From assembly GCA_964398215.1 (NCBI GenBank), contig CAYNNP010000005.1, positions 3,743 through 67,742 of the forward strand: DNA of 64,000 bases, in the 5' to 3' direction. A model generated the notes under the pieces. The model saw only the letters and a program-made list of their open reading frames with translations. It did not search any database and was not told the origin of the DNA. The position numbers and the translations under genes were made by a program. This DNA is from CAYNNP01 sp964398215 (GTDB lineage: Bacteria > Planctomycetota > Planctomycetia > Pirellulales > Pirellulaceae). Of the stretch, positions 10,801 through 19,800 are shown in pieces; positions within the stretch are counted from its first letter, which is position 1, and each line of letters begins with the position of its first letter.

Positions 10801-13800
10801 CGGCTTGCTGTAGAGCACCGGTCAGTAGATCGGCGGAAGTAATCACAGACACCGGCGCGCCATTTGTGTCACTCGGTTCCAGTACTGTGAATTCATGATC
10901 AATCGCGACTGGCACGTCATTCACCGGCGTTACATTCAGTGTCACGGTACCCAGCGTGCTACTTCTTACCGGCAACGTAACACCATTGACGATCTGGAAT
11001 CCTTGGATCTGATACACAAACGTGTCCGAACCGAAAAAATCCTCGTCTGGAAGATATGAAAACGCACCTGTCGATTCATCGAAACTGCCCAGCGTCCCAT
11101 TGGAAACACCCGACTGAATAACGTAAGTCAGTCCAGAACCAACAAGGGTGTCATTGGTGGCAACGTTACCAATGAACGGAGTCCCTGGGTCTTCCTGTAA
11201 AACCAACACATCATCGGTCGGTTCAGGAATCAATGTACTGGCAATCAAGATTTCGTAATCTTCAACTTCGCCACCAATCTCAAATCCATCGATTGTGGTT
11301 CCCGCTTCAGTCGTCAAGCGGAAACGCGCTTGGCGTGTCGCCAGATCACCAGGCAACGTCAGAGACGACGGCGTGAAAATAGTGAGGCGATTTTCGCCAT
11401 CGGTAACAACCTGATCAACGAAGACTTGTTCTGACGGATCCAAATAATCACCGTCGCCATTGAAGTCGACCCAGGCGTTCAAGTAACCACCGCCTTGAGT
11501 GGTCACCACGATATCAGATCCATCCAATGCCTGTGGATTCAAGAAATCCAGAAACTCTCCGGTTGATGGTTCAACAAGTAAGTTTTCGACAATGTTACCT
11601 GCAACGTTCACCGGACCGATACCGATGCCGTCCTCATCGTCTTCGCCTCGTAGTACCAGTTCTGTCTCACCAGCATTGTGGATTGCCGTCGCTTGGATAT
11701 CGAAACTGAGGAACGCAGCGTTCATTTGATTGGCGAGTTGTTCGACGATCTGTGCGATCGTTGCACCTGTCGGGTAGCTCACAGGAACTCGACCAAGCGA
11801 CACGGGGCCGCCATTCTCGGTCAACTCAAAAACAACCGTTCGATTACCAGTTGTGATTTCGATGTTGTCACCTGGACTTGGCAGCGAATCCAACTGGACA
11901 ACAACCCGATTTTCTGGAGCGAGCGAAACCGTGAACGGACCATCGCCCAGACTTAAAATGTTTCCATCAACGCCAACAACGCGATCAAAGTCGTCAGTGC
12001 CAAAACCAGCCGAATCAGTTTCGCCGTCGATATACGTTCCCAATCGAGGAACTGCACCATCTACCAACGCGTGCCTTGCACCATCATTTGCCAAAACGGT
12101 ACCGAACGAATCCGTGTTGTCACCAAAATCGATCTCGACCAACGGCATGATGATGGTGAACGCGGTTGATCCATCATCACGATTACTGCGCAAACGATTG
12201 CCGGCTCTGTCAGCAATCGCCGTGTTGTTTAGCGTAATTGTATAGACACTGGTGGGATCCCAAAGACCCGCGAGTGGTGTCAGAAGCAAAATCCCCGTCA
12301 GCGGATCGTAGCCCACTGTGTAGTCAACACCTTCTTCCAGCAACCAATCGTTTTCGCGCACCTCCACTGAATTCGTCGATACCGTTATGTCGGTTGGATC
12401 ATCGACAGTCAGCCCATTAACCCCGGTTCCTTGGACAGGGAAATTAGGTCCGGGGCCATCCCCCAAAAAGATGGTGAATTGCTCTTGGATCTGGTCCGTC
12501 AACTGCAGGAATGTGTCATTAGGATCAATGTCGCTACCGTCGATCGCATTGTCGGTTGGACTGACCAAAACGGCGTAAGGTGTTTCAAAATCAGCGCGGT
12601 CGATTGCACCACGGTCCCTAAAGATCGTCGATCCACTACCGCCCGCTGTTCCACCCGAATCAACACGCAGTTGACCAAAGACATCCCGTTCCGGTGCAAT
12701 GATCGGTGACGCAGGGACTCCCAGTTCGGTTTTGAATATCAAATAATTGAACCGATCTTGTTCGGTGTTTTGCGAACTATCAACAGCAAGCGAATTTGCA
12801 TCCAGGTAGTAATTGCCGTTCGCCGCATCGGTAAACAACGGACTTCCATCGCCAATGATGAATGCGGTGCCGACAACTCCATTGTTCATGTTGTCTTGGA
12901 AGAAATTGCTGCGGACGACAGTTCCAATTCCATTGTCAACGATTCCCGTATTCAAATTGGCTAACAGGTTATTGAAGATCGTTGGACTTGCGCGCCCGTC
13001 AACAACAATCCCTGTTCCAGTGCCATCGTTAGTGATCGTGTTGTTGATGATCCGCCCAAATGGCAACGCAGCATTTCCGTCTGCGGTTGTTTCACCAGCA
13101 AACCGAATCCCGCTTGATCCAGCAATCACGTTGTTTTCAATCACAATCCCAGGAACCAGTTGCTCATCGTCTGCTGGCAACGTTGGGAAGTTGATGAAGG
13201 CCCCACCGCTGCCCTGCGATCCAGGCTCAACGTTGATTCCAAAGTTTACCGAATCAGTGATCGTGTTCGAGTGAACAATGAATGCACCTTGTGGCCGAAC
13301 TCGGTTTTGATCAGCCTGCAGAGCTGTGTTTCCTTGGTACACACGGATATTATCGACAAACGACCGTCCAGAGCCACCGTGTACCCACACGAATTCAGGA
13401 TCCGTTGATCCGAATGAGAATCTGGCTGTCGTGTACTGAGAATCATTATTCGGCACATTAATTTGCTGTGATAAACCGTCAATCAAAAACGCAAAACCTT
13501 CTCCGTCTGACGTCGCGTAGTCAAACTCGATCACGCCGGCTGCTGGGGCTGTTGCAATACCAAGATCAGCTAGCGACGCTTGGAAGGTTGAAGGGATTGG
13601 GAATGCATTAGAGGCTGATTCTAAACTCAGCGTACCCGTGAACGGATTGGTTGATGTTACCGACCATGGCACTAACGCATTCAAAGCAGGAATAGCGGAC
13701 CCTGGCTCGAAATCAATCACCGATTCTAAAATGGTATCCGAGGCATCCGCGCCAATCGCGCTGGTAATGTGCCGGTCATCTGGTGTGAAAACTGCGGCAA

Positions 13801-16800
13801 CACGCGCATTGCCAAGTGCGTCCAATGCTAAATGATTCTCGTTTTGGCGAATTTCCAATTGATAGTTACCAACTGAGATCGATGGCGAGACACTGTCCAC
13901 AATCGTTGCTGTGTTGGCCGGAGCATTCGAAATCGACTCACCGCGGTTGGCGAAACCGATAATAATGTCATCAATGTAGAATCCTTCGTTGGCATTGTTG
14001 GTGCTTCGAATTGATTGGCTGCCACTGTTTTGTTGTGGCCCTGCGGTATCAAACTCAAATCGCAGCGTAAGTGTGTCTTCACCTGCAAATTCTGCCAAAT
14101 CGAATCGAGCTTGACGCCAGGCTCCATCACTCTCGTGAAGTCGCGGATTATTGCCTCCTCTGTTAATCGCAACATTTTCCCAATGGCCAGCATTATCTAT
14201 ATCGGGAAATAGCTCTGTAGAGATGAACACGTTGGCATAATCACCTGCCGCAGCATTGTCCCCATCAAGGAAATAATTGAAGTACAGCACCGGTTCATCA
14301 TCTTCGTCGAAGTCTGCCAAGCTAAACGAATCAGACACCAAGTCGCCACTTGCCCCACCAGGAAAGTTGTAGTTCGTTCCAAGATCGTTATTCGTGGCTA
14401 AGTCGGCTGCAACCTGTGGATTCAAGATCCCACGCTGGGTGCCTGCTGTTTCATAGCCAAAGTAGAAACTTGTATTACCAGCTACCGCGCCGCGTGATCC
14501 ATCGGGCGCTTGCGGAATGCCATGGCCCGGGTTTCCGCCGCGATTTGTTGTTGTATGCCAAAGATTAAAATCAAGTGGCGAAAACGCCAAACCTGTGCTC
14601 GCGCCAATAATCCTGCGGCTAGCCACCGGTGTTAGGCCGTCAAATTCAAAAACGTCGCCGTCAGATGCTAAAACGAAGTGTCGATTCGCAAAGGCACCTT
14701 GTTCGACATTCTGTGGACCAAGAGTAATCGCTTGAAAGGAATCATTGAACACTACATCGTCAGTCACCACTGCATCGCTGTCTCGCAGCTCAATCACCTC
14801 GCCGTCATCCGTCACCGCAATAAGATCTGTGCCCGCGTACTGGCTGTATGCGATTCCTGTAATTTCATCATACGGAGTTCCGCCGCCACCAGTGAAAACA
14901 TACACCCCCTCCGGATCCGTGTTCGTCGCTTCGGTAAACGGCGATCCACTGTCCAGGGTTGCTTCCAAAAGCATGCCAAAATCTGTATTGAATTCATCAA
15001 TGATGTCTTGTGCGGTGGCCGTTGTTCCGATCGCAACCGAAAATGCATTGCCAACCCTATTTACCGCTACGTTCGCGTTGGGAGTCGGCGCCAAAATTTC
15101 AAGGGTGAAAGAGTTACCTTCCACGCCTGGAACTCGCGACTCTAGCCGAATCCTTGAAGGGGTCGTGCCGTCATTGATACCAATTTCTAAGTCTGCATGC
15201 GTTACCGTTGAGGACTGAATTTTCCCAACCAAAGTATAATCTGTATCGCCATCGCTTCGGCGGAACAGATAGTTTTCTACGACGTCGCCGTTATCCGGGA
15301 ATCTTTCATGTGCCACAACGATCTCGTCGTAGATCCCAGCTCCATTGCGGTCGTACGTTAGCGCCGTTGGAGTTGTCGTGCCGGATCCAATTATATAGGG
15401 AACCACCCCATCAAATGTCCGTGCACTCTCACTGACGATGGTATCGGGATTCAGAGTGTGGATTTGGCCATTAGCCAAACCAAATACCTCCGCATCCGAC
15501 CGGACGGCCAAATCGATTAGGTTAGGAAGTTGCCCAACGCGTGTCTGGTCGTTGTCTCCAACACCAATACCATTCCATTTGTTGGTTACTACCGTACCGT
15601 TGTTAGTTGCTCCAAACGCAACAACGTCACCTAAGTCGAATACATCAATATGGCTGTCCACACCAATCGAGGACCCTACCGGAGTGTTGTTGATATCGAA
15701 AATACCAGCTGCTTGTATTGGGCTGACTAGAGATCCACCCGATTCATATCCTTGTTCCCCGATGTGATCTTCAACAACTCGCTGAACAGAATTGATCGGC
15801 TCAATTCGCAAGCCTGGATTCGTTGCGTTACCGTTGATCACACCGTCCAGTACTGCCGGCACACGCCCACTCATCACGGCAACGAAATAGTTCTGAACTC
15901 CCTGTGAAGGAGCCCGAAGCGTGATAGGACCAATGAAAGCGTCCCCGCTGTCAAAAGAACCACGGCTCAGGTCCACTGGTGCTGCTGCTGAAACAACTTG
16001 ATCGTCGACCGCTGCTGATGCACGCCCAAAATAGATCAACGAAGTGTCTTCAAAGACCGCGATGTTTGTGTCTGGACGAACCAGCCCATCTGCAAAATCA
16101 AGATCAAACGTCACCGATAACAAGCCATCGGCTGTATTCTCCGCCAAGTGCTGAACACCAAGCTGGGCGGCTGGGATTTCGTACCAATCGACATCTGCCC
16201 CAGAATCCAGCGACCCCGAGATGCCGATCGCACCAATGTCGGTTGCAAAAAGATTGACTAGCGTTTGCGCATTTGCTTGTAGGTTGTTGTTGCCGGCTTG
16301 CTCACCAGCCTCCGCTGCAAACGGACTGTGGGCAGGCAAACCACGTACATCGATACCTGTGTTTGCAAAGCGAATATCGGCAAAACGGACTGTTGAACCA
16401 GGGAACTCTTGTACTTGATTCAAACGAATCTGCATCGTGTACCTACCGCTTGTCTGCCCGTCCAAACTCGTTGGGCTGGTGCCAGCACTGCGCACGCGAA
16501 CAAAGTAGGTTGACTCCTGAGTTGACGACCCTTGCAAGACGTAACGCAAGCCCGCATCGCGTGGGTTTTGCGAATAGTGGTCGCCGCCCAGTAATTCTAC
16601 TTGCGTCAAATCCTCTGCGTTCAATGTCCCAGCAAGGGTTGGGTCATTGGACTGGATCGACCGAGCTAAAACCGTGCCCGCGATATTCACGACCTCGATC
16701 ACCGTGTCCAATGCAAAATCGGTTCGGTCAATATCGATCCAGACTTCGGTACCGGGTGTCGCATCAAAACTATATACATCAACGTCCGACGTGTCGTCCG

Positions 16801-19800
16801 GACTGATGAAACCAGTAACCTCGAATCCCAATCGACGATTCTCATCACCGCTCAGCTCATTCGGTGCCAGCACGCCTAAGTGTTGGCTCTGCGTCGGCGT
16901 CTCATTGATGCTGTTGCCACCGGTCAAGGGACTCTCAAGTTCCTGTTGGACTTCAACATTTCGATCGTTGCTGAATTCGTCGAACAACAGCCCTCTCCAA
17001 GCAGCTGGCGTTGCCGTTTCTCCGTTATTGTTGGTATCAAGTGACAATTCACCATCGGGGCGGAACCCAGCTCCAACAGAATCATCATCTATCGATGTGA
17101 TCACAACAGGATGCAGTGGCGCTCCCAATACTTGGAGTGTGCCGCCAACGCGATCGACAAAGTCAAGCGGCGTACCGGTCGCTGTAAAACCAGAGTTAGC
17201 TCCATCAACTTTGATGACCAGACTGCCCTCGTTGCTACTCTGCAAGGTAAGTCCGCCAAATGTATGCAAGTTGTCAACACTGACTTCGCCACGCAGTACA
17301 TGCACAACATCCGTGTCGTCCCAAACACCTTGTGTTGTCAATAGTTCACCACGAACAACCAGTGCGTTGATGTCGTTGTCTTGAAATTCATTCAGTCGAA
17401 CCAACGGACCTTGGTTTGTCGCAAACCGACTGTAAGAATCGATCGGGCCAGTCGAACGACCTGTGTCCGGATTTGTCCGGAAATTCAATGCGCTGGCATT
17501 GATGTTGATCGCATCGCCGGCGTTGTTAATAAATTGGTTGTCCACAATGATTGGCTGAGCGCCACGGACATGAATGGTCGACGCAGTATTGCCACCGCGA
17601 CCATTGCGTTCCGAACCAGCAGCTTGGCTGGCATTTGTCTCAAACAAACTGTTGGCAATCCGCACGTCTGCTTGATGAATCTCAACTGCGTTGAATGATG
17701 CCGCCCCGCCCTCAACCGGCGTAACACCACCAGCAAAGGTGACGACGGCATTGTCGATACTGCCAACTGCCGATTGACCAAAGTAGATACCGCCCCAATC
17801 GCCAGGCAGCGGATTCGCGCCGCCACCATTGTTGTCAAACGAACCGCTGCCGCCATATCGATCGTCAGAAAACGATGTCAAGATGATCGGAGCATTCTCG
17901 CTGCCTTCTGCAATCAGTGTCGCTCCGCCGCGTTCAACCTCAATCCTGGCATCGCTAAGCTTCAGAACTGTTCCACCGTCAATTTGCAACCGGCCTGCAG
18001 GTCGCGCCGTGAGCACTCCCGTTTCGGATTCAATCAAACCGCCGGCTGCACCAGAGATGATCAGGTTTTCCGTCAACACGTGCACGATGTCATTATCATC
18101 AAACCGACCGCTGACATCCAAAGTGTCAATTGTCGAGCCCAATGCAGTTTCAACCCTAACGAACAGCCCATCGATTGTATTGCCGTTCAAGAAATTGCCA
18201 CGAATGGTCGGACCAATCCTTCCTAGCGAATCGTCAAAACTATTTGGGTTCGCAGAGATCGCTGCATCACTTCCATCTTGAATCGTGTTGAACGATACGG
18301 TTGGTCGAGAATCAATCAAATGCACCGAAGAGAAAACAGATTCCGATCCGTCTACGAAGACCTGTCCACCACCATGTTGAATATCCGCGTGATTCACATA
18401 GTTCAAGAAAATGCCTTCCTTGTCAAAGTCCGAATCTTCTCGGAATACGATCCCACCAAAATCACCTGAAGACGGGGCAGGACCGTTGCCATCTGAGTCG
18501 CCTCCAGCAGTGTCATCGTGCCAGGATCGCAAGAAAACTCCTGCCTCGGGCGTTCCAATCACTTGGATCGAACCTCCCAGGCGATTGATCGTTGACGTCG
18601 TCGCTCCAGCATCCAGGTTGGCACGCCGCAGCTTGATCAGGGTGCCCGTACCAATCACTACATTCACACCCTGAGGAACGAAGAACTCGCCGCCATCCTC
18701 AAGCGCAAACCCCGATTGATCCAAACCGACTTCATAAGGAACGTTGTCACCCAGTGTTGTGAAATCACCATCAGCTCCAGCGTTTCCAACCACACGTACC
18801 ACGTTCGGTGTCGTCAACAGTGACGGGGAGCCTTCGATGTCGATTTGTGCTGCATTGGCTATGTCGACAACACTGCCGTTCACTGTCGCTATCACCGCTG
18901 GAGACAGTTGACCGTTGGCTACGGCATCCCGAATCGCGGCGCGAATGGCGACTGCAACATCGTCTGCTGATGTTAGCAATGAAAGGTCAACAGGATTCGC
19001 TGCGGATGTGCCGAACTCAAATGTCACTGAATTGACGCCATCGCCAATCACAAACTGTTCACCATCAGCGATCGCAATTGCACCAGCCGCGGGCGCAACA
19101 ATTCGATTGCCCGCTGCTTGCAATGCAGCATCGATTGTGTCGAACGGATCGCTAAGCGCACCAGTGCCTTGATCGCCAGGCGTCGTGTCCGCCAATTTAT
19201 CAACAAACAAGGTGTTATTTGGAGCAGCGGCTTGAAACCAAAACGAATGTTGACCGCCGGGTACACCATCAGCGTCGCCATCAAAATCGGTCCCCTGCGA
19301 ATCCTTCAATACTTGTCCAGAGTCGGATGTGAAGCGGAGCTGCAAATCGTACGCGCCGTCGGTGCGGCCACCTGAACCCGAATCCGCAAGCAAAGGATTG
19401 AAAGCGGTATTGCCTGTGCTGGTCACGCCAACAAAATAGGTGCCAGCATCTAAATGCAGATCAAGGAGAGAGTCGTCTCCGATGTACTGATCATTGCGAG
19501 CGACCAGTTCAATTTCACCTGAAGCAGTTTGCTGAAACAAGCTTAAGACTGTATTCAAATGGCTTGGAGTTGCGAGCCTTTCTGCAAACGTCTCCGCTTC
19601 GAATCGCCCCGACTCTGCCAAGTCAAATTTGTACAGATCCACATCCGTGCTGTTTGGCGCAGCAATTCTTTGCAAGTGGACGACGTCATGGTTACCAGGC
19701 TGAACATCGAACCCTTGATTCGCATCATTGATACCCAGACTGTTGACTCCGGTTCCATTGATACCACCCAACGTCGATGGCAGGTCGAATGCCAGCCCAA

